DNA from: Flavobacterium cerinum
GTDB lineage: Bacteria; Bacteroidota; Bacteroidia; Flavobacteriales; Flavobacteriaceae
Direction of reading: 5' to 3'
DNA length: 64,000 nt
Assembly: GCF_004028155.1 (NCBI RefSeq)
Contig: NZ_SBII01000004.1
Span: 239,131-303,130 of the forward strand
The notes under the pieces are model-generated. The model was not told the origin of the DNA, did no database searches, and saw nothing but the letters and a program-made list of their open reading frames with translations. Position 1 is the first letter of the stretch. Every line of letters starts with the position of its first letter. A program made the translations under genes and the position numbers. Of this stretch, positions 15,605-24,121 are shown piece by piece.

Positions 15605-18457
15605 ATGCCTAAAGACAATTCTATCAAATCAGTTTTAATTATCGGCTCCGGCCCAATCATTATTGGCCAGGCTTGCGAATTTGACTATGCAGGCTCTCAG
15701 GCCGCACGTTCCATTAGGGAAGAAGGAATAGAGGTTATACTTATAAACTCTAACCCGGCAACCATTATGACCGACCCATCGATGGCCGATCACGTGTACC
15801 TGAAACCGCTTACCACAAAATCTATTGTGGAGATATTGAAGGCACACCCAAATATCGATGCCGTACTACCTACAATGGGTGGACAGACTGCACTTAACCT
15901 TTGCCTTGAGGCTGAGGAAAAAGGAATCTGGGCCGATTTTAATGTGAGGCTTATAGGGGTTGATGTTAATGCTATAAACATTACCGAAGACAGGGAGCAG
16001 TTTAAACAGCTTCTTGAGAGAATAGGGATACCTGCAGCACCTGCTAAAACGGCTAACTCTTTCCTTAAAGGAAAAGAGATCGCTCAGGAGTTTGGTTTCC
16101 CACTTGTTATTCGCCCGTCATTTACACTGGGTGGTACAGGGGCAGCTTTTGTACACCATAAAGAAGATTTTGATGAACTGCTTACACGCGGTCTTGAAGC
16201 TTCGCCAATTCATGAAGTACTTATTGATAAGGCACTTTTGGGATGGAAAGAATACGAATTAGAGTTACTTCGTGATCAAAATGATAACGTAGTAATCATC
16301 TGTTCTATTGAAAATATGGATCCAATGGGTATCCATACAGGAGATAGTATCACGGTGGCACCTGCCATGACATTATCTGATACTACTTTTCAAAAAATGA
16401 GGGATATGGCTATCCTGATGATGCGCAGCATCGGTAACTTTGCCGGAGGCTGTAACGTTCAGTTTGCTGTAAGCCCGGATGATAAAGAAGATATAGTGGC
16501 GATCGAGATCAACCCTAGGGTATCACGTTCATCAGCACTGGCATCTAAAGCTACAGGTTACCCTATTGCTAAAATAGCTTCTAAGCTGGCTTTAGGATAC
16601 AACCTTAACGAACTGCAAAACCAGATAACAAAATCTACATCGGCTCTTTTCGAACCTACACTGGATTATGTTATCGTGAAAATACCACGTTGGAACTTCG
16701 ATAAATTTGAAGGTGCCGACAGAACTCTTGGACTACAGATGAAATCGGTAGGTGAGGTAATGGGTATCGGACGTTCTTTCCAGGAAGCACTTCACAAAGC
16801 AACACAGTCTCTTGAGATCAAGAGAAACGGGCTAGGTGCAGATGGTAAAGGATATACGAACTATGAACAGGTTATCGAAAAACTAACCAATGCAAGCTGG
16901 GACAGGGTATTTGTAATCTACGATGCAATACAAATGGGTATACCATTAAGCCGTATCCATGAGATTACAAGGATCGATATGTGGTTCCTTAAGCAATATG
17001 AGGAGCTTTATTCTCTTGAAAAAGAAGTAGCTACCTTCACTATTGAGAACCTTCCAAAGGAGCTTTTACTTGAGGCGAAACAAAAAGGTTTTGCCGACAG
17101 GCAGATCGCTCACATGATGAAATGCCTTGAAAGCCAGGTATACAACAAGCGTGAGGAAATGGGAGTTAAACGTGTATATAAATTGGTTGATACCTGCGCA
17201 GCAGAGTTTGAAGCTAAAACACCATATTACTACTCTACTTTTGAAGCGGAGATTGAAAGACCTGACGGAACACGTTACGTACACAATGAAAGTGTTGTAA
17301 GCGATAAGAAAAAAGTAGTAGTACTTGGATCGGGTCCTAACCGAATAGGTCAGGGTATCGAATTTGACTACTCTTGTGTACACGGTGTACTTGCAGCTTC
17401 AGAATGTGGCTACGAAACGATCATGATCAACTGTAACCCGGAGACGGTTTCTACCGACTTTGATACGGCAGATAAACTATACTTCGAGCCTGTATTCTGG
17501 GAACATATCTATGACATTATCCGCCATGAGAAACCTGAAGGTGTTATCGTACAGTTAGGAGGCCAAACGGCTCTTAAACTTGCTGAGAAACTGGACAGGT
17601 ATGGCATAAAAATATTAGGAACCAGTTTTGATGCACTGGATCTAGCTGAGGACAGAGGACGTTTCTCTGAACTGCTTTCAAGTCTGCATATTCCTTTCCC
17701 TCAATTTGGTATCGCAGAAAGCGCAGATGAGGCTTCTAAGTTAGCTGATACATTAGACTTCCCGCTACTGGTACGTCCATCATATGTACTGGGAGGCCAG
17801 GGTATGAAAATTGTTATCAACAAGCAAGAACTTGAAGAGCACGTTATCGATCTTTTAAAGAGCATACCGGGCAACAAGCTGCTTCTTGACCACTATCTTG
17901 ATGGAGCGATAGAAGCTGAAGCAGATGCAATCTGTGATGGCGAGAACGTATACATCATCGGTATCATGGAACACATTGAGCCATGTGGTGTACACTCAGG
18001 AGACAGTAACGCAACATTACCACCTTTCAACTTAGGAGAGTTTGTAATGCAGCAGATAAAAGACCATACGAAGAAAATTGCTATAGCACTTAAAACGGTA
18101 GGTCTTATCAACATACAGTTTGCAGTTAAAGATGATATCGTGTACATAATCGAGGCTAACCCAAGGGCGTCACGTACAGTACCATTCATCGCTAAAGCTT
18201 ACGGTGAGCCTTATGTAAACTATGCGACTAAAGTAATGTTAGGTCACAATAAAGTGACCGACTTTACCTTTAACCCACAGCTTAAAGGTTTCGCGATCAA
18301 GCAGCCGGTATTCTCTTTCAACAAATTCCCTGGCGTAAACAAACAGTTAGGTCCGGAGATGAAGTCGACAGGGGAGAGCATCCTGTTCATTGATGATCTT
18401 AAAGACGACCAGTTCTACGAGCTGTACTCAAGAAGAAAAATGTACTTAAGCAGATAA
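15605..18457 (+). CDS. carB: Carbamoyl-phosphate synthase large subunit, without MGS domain
   Basis: 950 residues. Two homologous ATP-grasp halves: the N-terminal carboxyphosphate half begins SVLIIGSGPIIIGQACEFDYAGSQA, and the C-terminal carbamate half VVVLGSGPNRIGQGIEFDYSCVHG (about residue 575). ATP-binding loops FTLGGTG and SYVLGGQGM are intact. It makes carbamoyl phosphate from bicarbonate, ammonia (from the CarA glutaminase) and 2 ATP for pyrimidine and arginine synthesis. The ~120-residue C-terminal MGS regulatory domain of the E. coli enzyme (1073 aa) is absent; the protein stops at RKMYLSR. Flavobacterial enzymes of this length are normal as far as I recall. carA is not in the window. 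Confidence 0.97.
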   Translation: MPKDNSIKSVLIIGSGPIIIGQACEFDYAGSQAARSIREEGIEVILINSNPATIMTDPSMADHVYLKPLTTKSIVEILKAHPNIDAVLPTMGGQTALNLCLEAEEKGIWADFNVRLIGVDVNAINITEDREQFKQLLERIGIPAAPAKTANSFLKGKEIAQEFGFPLVIRPSFTLGGTGAAFVHHKEDFDELLTRGLEASPIHEVLIDKALLGWKEYELELLRDQNDNVVIICSIENMDPMGIHTGDSITVAPAMTLSDTTFQKMRDMAILMMRSIGNFAGGCNVQFAVSPDDKEDIVAIEINPRVSRSSALASKATGYPIAKIASKLALGYNLNELQNQITKSTSALFEPTLDYVIVKIPRWNFDKFEGADRTLGLQMKSVGEVMGIGRSFQEALHKATQSLEIKRNGLGADGKGYTNYEQVIEKLTNASWDRVFVIYDAIQMGIPLSRIHEITRIDMWFLKQYEELYSLEKEVATFTIENLPKELLLEAKQKGFADRQIAHMMKCLESQVYNKREEMGVKRVYKLVDTCAAEFEAKTPYYYSTFEAEIERPDGTRYVHNESVVSDKKKVVVLGSGPNRIGQGIEFDYSCVHGVLAASECGYETIMINCNPETVSTDFDTADKLYFEPVFWEHIYDIIRHEKPEGVIVQLGGQTALKLAEKLDRYGIKILGTSFDALDLAEDRGRFSELLSSLHIPFPQFGIAESADEASKLADTLDFPLLVRPSYVLGGQGMKIVINKQELEEHVIDLLKSIPGNKLLLDHYLDGAIEAEADAICDGENVYIIGIMEHIEPCGVHSGDSNATLPPFNLGEFVMQQIKDHTKKIAIALKTVGLINIQFAVKDDIVYIIEANPRASRTVPFIAKAYGEPYVNYATKVMLGHNKVTDFTFNPQLKGFAIKQPVFSFNKFPGVNKQLGPEMKSTGESILFIDDLKDDQFYELYSRRKMYLSR

Positions 18458-18472
18458 TTATAGCTTACATAT

Positions 18473-18504
18473 AAAAAAAGCCCCGCAATTGCAGGGCTTT
18501 TTTT
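18473..18504 (+). terminator. carB terminator
   Basis: AAAAAAAGCCC-GCAATTGC-GGGCTTTTTTT stem-loop with a run of T, 15 bases after the carB stop. Confidence 0.87.
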
Positions 18505-18551
18505 ATATAAATAGTTTGTGGTAAAATCTAAAGAAAAACCAGATAAAAGAA

Positions 18552-18965
18552 CTAGTAATTCCGAAATCTTTTGCGCGCTATATTGTCGAGTTCTTTGCTT
18601 GTATAATACTCAAGGCATTTTACGGTTATTCTTTTTTTTCCTTCAAAATCTGGATATTCTTCCGGTTTGATTGTTTGTGCAACAATCTTTCCTAAGCTAT
18701 CAACGGTTTTTTGAATATCAGGACTACTTAAATCATCAAATACAGCTAATAGATCCTCTGTTCTAATACTCTTAATAATGTCTTTGTTTTCGTATGCATT
18801 ATTTAAGCAAGAACAATACACCTGCATTTTGAAGTATTTAATATTCCCCTCTTTAACCCTTTTGTTAAAAGCTCTTTCGCTATTATAATTATTAGCCTTA
18901 CAAGAAATTAATAATAAAAAGGATGCAATAAATAAAAGTTTTAGTTTAGTACCCATATTCTTCAT
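18552..18965 (-). CDS. Small lipoprotein, immunity-like
   Basis: 137 residues with a lipoprotein signal (FLLLISC, Cys about residue 22). The mature part is helical with a Cys pair YCSCLNNAYENKDI and a later KCLEYYTS. The C-L-x-x-A-Y motif followed by helices is reminiscent of Tai4-like immunity proteins of T6SS amidase toxins, but this is a weak resemblance. The ATG directly follows the stop (TAA-ATG) of the frameshifted lipoprotein upstream, so it is the last gene of the toxin/immunity-like operon running from 21657. Function unproven. Confidence 0.6.
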   Translation of the reverse strand: MKNMGTKLKLLFIASFLLLISCKANNYNSERAFNKRVKEGNIKYFKMQVYCSCLNNAYENKDIIKSIRTEDLLAVFDDLSSPDIQKTVDSLGKIVAQTIKPEEYPDFEGKKRITVKCLEYYTSKELDNIARKRFRNY

Positions 18966-19402
18966 TTATTTATTTCCTGAAATATATTCGGATACTTTTT
19001 TCTTTTCAGCTGGGTACGATGGTTTGAAATCTTTTTGTTGGACTATGTTGTTAGGGTATACATACAATTCATATTTTTTTTCTAATCTTGTTCCTGGAAA
19101 ACCGATGAAACCTGTAGAACTGCCATAAAAAAACCCTCTATCAAAAACTGTTAAGTAAAATACTCCCGTTCACCACGGGGAAGTTTTGAGTAATGATCAT
19201 TATATTTTAGATTAATAATAGTGTCAGATTTAACTTTATGATATGTTATTTCTTTATCAAATAATGAATGTATTTTAATTGAGTCGAGCGCTTTTCCAGT
19301 TTTATTATAAATGGTCAATTCTGTTTCAAATTCTTGGCTTTTGCATGAAGCTGTTACCAAAACAATTAACGCTAAATAAATAAATTTTATTGATTTGTCC
19401 AT
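18966..19402 (-). pseudogene. Frameshifted lipoprotein, paralogue of 19539-19967
   Basis: An 83-residue frame starts MDKSIKFIYLALIVLVTASC (lipoprotein signal) and stops at 19151 after KLPRGEREYFT. Shifting frame by one base near 19170, within GGTGAACGGG, gives TGVFYLTVFDRGFFYGSS ... KKYELYVYPNN ... EYISGNK and a stop at 18966. The joined product, about 145 residues, aligns along its length with the intact neighbour of 142 residues (RGEALASGISVFKGDEFYITENG; NNYEYYIYDN). One lost A in a short A-run explains it. Either a true pseudogene or a sequencing error. Cotranscribed with the cassette. Confidence 0.8.
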
Positions 19403-19488
19403 CGCAGAGTCGTGTTTGATATAATAGTGTCACTTGAACCTAGTGATTCAAGATATTTCAATTTTTCTATCAATTTATTTAGTTTAAG
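19387..19488 (-). pseudogene. C-terminal remnant of a second DUF6973-type toxin-like domain
   Basis: In the 136-base gap between the two lipoprotein paralogues the minus strand reads LNKLIEKLKYLESLG, then DTIISNTTLRWTNQ and a stop. This matches the last 35 residues of the upstream large lipoprotein (NKVLEYMSTGKLKYLAPL ... TTIKYTNQ and stop). The remnant lacks a start, and its stop codon lies inside the first codons of the following lipoprotein gene, the spacing expected of a toxin-end/immunity-start junction. It is best read as the tail of a duplicated toxin module. Confidence 0.75.
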
Positions 19489-19538
19489 TTATTGGCTATA
19501 TGAATAGAATAAGCAACTACAAAGTTTATTGATATTAA

Positions 19539-19967
19539 TTAATCATATACCACAGGAAATTCGGATGTTTCATGCTTCTTCGGTAAATTTTCTGGCTTAT
19601 AACCTTTTTTTATAGTAGCATAATTATCATAAATATAGTATTCGTAATTATTTTTTAAATGTGAAAAAGGAACGTCAATTAAACCATTTTCTGTAATGTA
19701 AAATTCATCTCCTTTAAAAACTGAAATACCAGAGGCTAATGCCTCACCTCGTTTGTATTCAAAATTTGTATACTCAAAATTTTTAATAATGCTTTTGTTA
19801 GGTTTGAGATTATAAAATGTAATTTCTCTATCAGGATAAACATATAATCTTATTGAATCGTATTCAATATTAGATAAATTCTCAATTTTTACTTGTACAG
19901 TAAAATCTTGTTTATAGTTGCAAGAGAATAGCACTACTATGCCTAATAAAAGGAGTGATGATTTCAT
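19539..19967 (-). CDS. Small lipoprotein, putative immunity partner
   Basis: 142 residues; signal MKSSLLLLGIVVLFSC with the lipobox Cys at residue 16. The mature domain is beta-rich (FTVQVKIENLSNIEYDSIRLYVYPDREITFYNL), like a small Ig-type sandwich. It starts two bases after the stop of the DUF6973 lipoprotein gene and has a frameshifted paralogue 136 bases downstream, itself preceded by a toxin-tail remnant. This one-toxin-tail-one-lipoprotein repetition supports an immunity role, but no activity is known for the family. Confidence 0.68.
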   Translation of the reverse strand: MKSSLLLLGIVVLFSCNYKQDFTVQVKIENLSNIEYDSIRLYVYPDREITFYNLKPNKSIIKNFEYTNFEYKRGEALASGISVFKGDEFYITENGLIDVPFSHLKNNYEYYIYDNYATIKKGYKPENLPKKHETSEFPVVYD

Positions 19968-19969
19968 AG

Positions 19970-21657
19970 TTATTGGTTAGTATATTTTATTGTTGTTACT
20001 GAAACTATATTTCCATCTTTATCTAATGGTGCAAGATACTTTAATTTTCCTGTCGACATATATTCAAGTACTTTATTTGAAATTGCCTCATCACCTGTCC
20101 AAAATGAAAAAAGTTTACCAATTTCTATTCCTATTAAATTATTAAAAAGATCCATTTGTGTTTCGAGCGGATGATTTCCAGAATTCCATTCATGTGCCTC
20201 AGTAAATATTTTGTAAGTGACCCTCCAAATTCTGCAGTATCTAAAGCATTTCAATAAGCATGTCTAAAAGCGTCACCCTTTCCGTTGTGAATTTGAGTCA
20301 ATGTTGAATTCTGAACTAGTTCTGAAGCCTTACTGGATGCTGTAACAGCATTCTCAATATGTAAAAGAGCCTGCCTTGGGAATAATCTGAACCAAAATAT
20401 TTCTTTTAAATTAGGGCCTCCAGCGGGTTCTGTAGGAATTTCAGAATGAATTTTTATATTTTCCAGCATATAGTCCGTATTATTCCACCATTCAAATGGC
20501 ATCCCTTTATTTTTACCAGGATAATTATTTACATTAAAAGTTTCGTTGCTTCCCGAGACAGTTTTAGATTCGTTTAACCAATTCCCAAATTCTGTAGGTG
20601 TTATTTCAGAATAATTTTGGAGTAATTCTATTGCCCAATTAATAAATGATTCATCTCCATATCCATCATATATATAATCTAATAACTGTTTTGCATGAGC
20701 TTTGCTCTCATTGTTCCAACTTTTTTCGTTAAGATATCTTAGTATAGGAACTCTGTAAGCTTCATTTTGCATTACTCTACGTGCATTATCGCCTAAAAAA
20801 TCGTAGTAAAATATTTGTTCCTGTGTTTTAATATTTACAAGAGGTTTTGTTAATCCGCCTTGTAGTAAAGCGAAATCTCTACCAGGATCAAATGCCGGTG
20901 GGGTATAGCTGCCATTACCTCCAACCTCGCCGCCGCCGCCAGATCCTATTTCGGAACCTCCGCTTATTCCATCATCACCTACATCTATTAAAACAGATCG
21001 CGTTATTGCCAAAACCTGGGGTTTGCCTGCTGCTATACATTCGGGCCATGCTCCAAAGTTTTTAACGGTATGTCTGTTTTCACTGCACGGAATTACTACT
21101 ATTTGCGTAAACCAAACCTGGATTACTCTTGCATTTATATCATCTGGATTAAAATTTTTTAGAATTGTTCTACTAACGAATCCCTGAATATTGGTGGGTT
21201 CATTATTAAGAAGAGCGGTTTTCTCTTGCTCAGTTACTTCATATTTATAAATTGAGGCAAGATATTTACCATCATCTTTTAAACTTAATACTAAATTTTC
21301 GATGATATTCTTATTGTCTATTAATCGGTAGATCGGGAAAGTTAATGAATGGTAATTTCCATTATCTATTCTTAAAATTCTATCTGTATCAATAAAAAAA
21401 TCATATTCTGGGTTATATACACTTCTTCCGTTAGGATCAATTTTATTTTGTTCAATGATACTGGAGATTATCGCTTTTGCTTCCGGAAGTTGATCCAGGT
21501 CTTTTAAGCTTATATAAGATTCTGTAATTCCAAAAGATTTATTAGTATTTTGTTCTTCTGTTTGAATAGGAAGTCCTTCCTCGACTTGGCATCCAACAAG
21601 CAGCATAAAGCTGCTAAAAAATGCTAGGACAGCTAGTTTTTTAAAATTAATTTTCAT
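19970..21657 (-). pseudogene. Surface lipoprotein with C-terminal DUF6973-like domain, disrupted
   Basis: Starts MKINFKKLAVLAFFSSF with lipobox LLVGC (Cys 23); an upstream in-frame ATG at 21696 would bury the signal and is rejected. N-terminal domain about 30-190, then a Gly-rich hinge (GGSEIGSGGGGEVGGNG), then a C-terminal region. The frame ends at 20251 in GKGDAFRHAY-stop, where DUF6973-type domains have HAYW: TGG has become TGA. Reading on gives NALDTAEFGGSLTK, then a one-base shift in an A-run near 20216 restores KIFTEAHEWNSGNHP to the stop at 19970. Two lesions make decay more likely than sequencing error. Family name from memory; toxin role inferred. Confidence 0.75.
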
Positions 21658-21873
21658 TTTTGGTGGGTATTCGGGGGTTTTGTGAAAAATTAACAATTGT
21701 GAAATATAATTCTATTTTAAACTTATAAATAACCAGCAATGTGTTAATTGTATGTTAATTGCGGTAAAACCGTAATGTATGATTTGATGCGTATAGACTT
21801 GATATTGAAATTATTGTAGCTGCAATGTGCTTTCAACTACTTACTCTGTACTTTATAAAAATATTTCACTATA

Positions 21874-21895
21874 AATAAATGATCATTCATTTATT
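21874..21895 (+). promoter_or_regulatory. Predicted TetR operator
   Basis: Perfect inverted repeat: 9-base arms AATAAATGA/TCATTTATT around TCAT, covering the -33 region of the promoter at 21900-21907. It fits autorepression by the TetR protein encoded next. Confidence 0.72.
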
Positions 21896-21899
21896 ATAT

Positions 21900-21907
21900 T
21901 ACATTTG
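21900..21907 (+). promoter_or_regulatory. Promoter of the TetR-MFS operon
   Basis: TACATTTG fits TAnnTTTG, 15 bases before the tetR-type start and directly next to the operator palindrome. Confidence 0.68.
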
Positions 21908-21921
21908 TAAAAAAATTATAG

Positions 21922-22515
21922 ATGCGTACAAGAGATACAGATAAAGAAAAGCTGGTTATTGAAAAAGCCATAGAACAGATTGTTCAGGATGGCTTTCAGG
22001 GGTTTAGTATGAACAAGCTCGCAAAAGCCTGCAATATTTCTGTAGCTACATTATATATCTATTACCAGGATAAAGACGATCTTATTAAAAAGATAGGAGG
22101 CGAAATTAGTTCTAATTTCTTTTCGAGAACAATAAAAGATTTTTCACCTTCCATGTCGTTTGCTGAAGGACTTTGGAAACAATGGGAGAACCGTGCGGCT
22201 TTTGCTGTAGAGTTTCCAACAGAAGTTGCCTGCTTTGAGGTTATTAAACATTCGCCTCATGGGGAATCGATATTAGCGGTAGGGCAGTTATCACAATTTA
22301 AAATTCAAATGACCGAGTTTTTTGAAAATGCTATTCGTAATAATGAACTGGTACCATTACCTATGGATGTTTTTTGGAGCGTTGCTTACGGACCTTTATA
22401 TGCCTTGCTTCGTTTTCACCGCGAAGGAAAAAGCCTGGGAGGAAAACCATTTACATTAACCAAAGAGATCATGGAAGAAGCATTTAAAATTACACTCAAA
22501 GGATTAAGACCTTAA
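21922..22515 (+). CDS. TetR-family transcriptional regulator
   Basis: 197 residues. N-terminal helix-turn-helix: KLVIEKAIEQIVQDGFQGFSMNKLAKACNISVATLYIYYQDKDDLI, the canonical TetR pattern. The C-terminal ligand domain is divergent. First gene of a three-gene operon with an HMA-like protein and an MFS exporter; the 22-base palindrome over the promoter is the likely target. Known behaviour of such units is derepression by a pump substrate. The effector is unknown. Confidence 0.9.
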   Translation: MRTRDTDKEKLVIEKAIEQIVQDGFQGFSMNKLAKACNISVATLYIYYQDKDDLIKKIGGEISSNFFSRTIKDFSPSMSFAEGLWKQWENRAAFAVEFPTEVACFEVIKHSPHGESILAVGQLSQFKIQMTEFFENAIRNNELVPLPMDVFWSVAYGPLYALLRFHREGKSLGGKPFTLTKEIMEEAFKITLKGLRP

Positions 22516-22525
22516 TACTATTGCA

Positions 22526-22750
22526 ATGAAGACAAATACCCAACCTCTTATTTTTAGAACCGACATAGGCCCTCTTTGTGCCAATTGTGCGGTACATAAA
22601 GCGCTCGATAATCATAATGATATCCAGTCATGGTCTATAGACGCCGAAGATAAAGACTGTGTACTTCGTATTGTTTCAGATACGCTTACACCAACAATGA
22701 TTATTGAAATCATCAATCAATTAGGACACCAATGCCACGAATTGTCCTAA
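22526..22750 (+). CDS. Small HMA-fold-like protein
   Basis: 74 residues: MKTNTQPLIFRTDIGPLCANCAVHKALDNHNDIQSWSIDAEDKDCVLRI... with a beta-alpha-beta-beta-alpha-beta pattern like heavy-metal-associated domains and a CxxC-type C-A-N-C in the first loop, where HMA proteins bind soft metals (usual G-x-C-x-x-C). The extra residues in the loop (GPLCANC) are unusual. Lies 10 bases after the TetR gene and 36 before the MFS gene. Possibly a metal sensor or chaperone for the unit; inference. Confidence 0.68.
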   Translation: MKTNTQPLIFRTDIGPLCANCAVHKALDNHNDIQSWSIDAEDKDCVLRIVSDTLTPTMIIEIINQLGHQCHELS

Positions 22751-22786
22751 CCGAAAAATACAATCAATCATCAATCAATTAAACGA

Positions 22787-24022
22787 ATGGAAAAAACAAA
22801 ATTAGAAATCCCGCCTTTTACGGGGCATCAAAAATTTATCATTGCATTACTGGCACTTTTGCAATTTACGATCATATTAGACTTTATGGTTATTTCCCCG
22901 TTGGGAGATATCCTGATGAAAACCCTGGATATGACAACGGCGAACTTTGGGTTTGCTGTATCTGCCTATGCTTTTAGTGCCGGTATATCGGGACTATTAG
23001 CCGCCGGTTTTGCCGATAGGTTTGACCGCAAAAAAATGCTGATATTCTTTTATACCGGATTTATTATAGGTACGGTATTCTGTGCTTTATCAACAAGTTA
23101 TTTTACGCTGCTTTCGGCAAGAATAGTAACAGGTCTTTTTGGAGGTGTTATCGGCTCGGTATCCTTAGCTATTGTAACCGATTTGTTTGTAGTTCATCAA
23201 AGAGGTCGTGTTATGGGATATATACAAATGGCATTTGCAACAAGCCAGATTCTGGGTATCCCGGTAGGGCTTTATTTTGCTAACCACTGGGGATGGCATT
23301 CTTCTTTTCTTATGATTGCAGGTTTAGGTGTATTGATTCTTATTTCAATCATCCTAAAAATGCAGCCTATAAACAAACACCTTGCTTTGCAATCAGACAA
23401 AAATGCTTTCTTACACCTTTGGCATACGCTAAGCAATAAACGCTATCAGGTAGGGTTTGCGGCAATTGCATTCCTGTCGGTAGGAGGATTTATGCTGCAG
23501 CCGTTTGGAAGCGCTTTCCTGATCAATAATATCAACATAAGTCAGGAACAATTACCAATGGTATTTTTCTTTACAGGATTGTCGGTGTTTTTTATCATGC
23601 CGCTCATTGGGAAATTAAGTGATAAGGTGAGTAAGTTCAGGCTGTTTACAGCTGGCTCGATAATATCGATCATTATGGTTGTGATCTATACAAACTTAGA
23701 TCCTATTCCTTTATGGGAAATTGTGGTAATCAATATGATTCTTTTTATGGGTATTATGAGCCGTATGATTCCGGCAACAACACTAAATACAAGTGTACCC
23801 GAAATGAAAGATCGCGGTGCCTATATGGCGATAACAGCATCATTACAGCAAATTGCGGGAGGTATTGCAGCGGTTTGTGCAGGTTATATAGTGCACCAGG
23901 AAACAAAATCAAGTCCGTTGGAGCATTATGATACTCTTGGATATGTAATCGCAGCGGTAACATTATGTTCTATATTCTTTATATGGAGAGTAGACCGATT
24001 AATACAGCCGAAGGAGAGGTAG
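22787..24022 (+). CDS. MFS transporter (drug/sugar efflux type)
   Basis: 411 residues with 12 predicted transmembrane helices. MFS motif A is present between helices 2 and 3 (GFADRFDRKKML), with ARIVTGLFGG in helix 4. Resembles the arabinose-efflux/multidrug proton antiporters. Third gene of the TetR operon, so probably an exporter induced by its substrate. Substrate unknown. No hairpin follows before the CotH gene. Confidence 0.88.
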   Translation: MEKTKLEIPPFTGHQKFIIALLALLQFTIILDFMVISPLGDILMKTLDMTTANFGFAVSAYAFSAGISGLLAAGFADRFDRKKMLIFFYTGFIIGTVFCALSTSYFTLLSARIVTGLFGGVIGSVSLAIVTDLFVVHQRGRVMGYIQMAFATSQILGIPVGLYFANHWGWHSSFLMIAGLGVLILISIILKMQPINKHLALQSDKNAFLHLWHTLSNKRYQVGFAAIAFLSVGGFMLQPFGSAFLINNINISQEQLPMVFFFTGLSVFFIMPLIGKLSDKVSKFRLFTAGSIISIIMVVIYTNLDPIPLWEIVVINMILFMGIMSRMIPATTLNTSVPEMKDRGAYMAITASLQQIAGGIAAVCAGYIVHQETKSSPLEHYDTLGYVIAAVTLCSIFFIWRVDRLIQPKER

Positions 24023-24071
24023 ATTATTAAGGTAATTCAAATAAAAACTGCTTGTTGTTGCTAAAATAACT

Positions 24072-24099
24072 ATATAGTGTTAATTTATTAACACTATAT
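24072..24099. promoter_or_regulatory. 28-bp palindrome over the CotH-gene promoter
   Basis: Perfect arms of 13 bases (ATATAGTGTTAAT and ATTAACACTATAT) around TT. It overlaps the -7 element at 24095-24102, so a bound protein would block transcription. The inner part, TGTTA-N6-TAACA, has the spacing of Crp/Fnr-family sites. It could also form a hairpin in a longer transcript. Confidence 0.65.
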
Positions 24100-24102
24100 T
24101 TG
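24095..24102 (+). promoter_or_regulatory. Promoter -7 element of the CotH gene
   Basis: TATATTTG fits TAnnTTTG, 19 bases upstream of the ATG; no TTG at -33. Confidence 0.6.
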
Positions 24103-24121
24103 ATTTATTAATCGGTTAATT

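Noticed and set aside
23713..23931. ORF within the MFS gene
   Set aside because: Out-of-frame shadow of the transporter.
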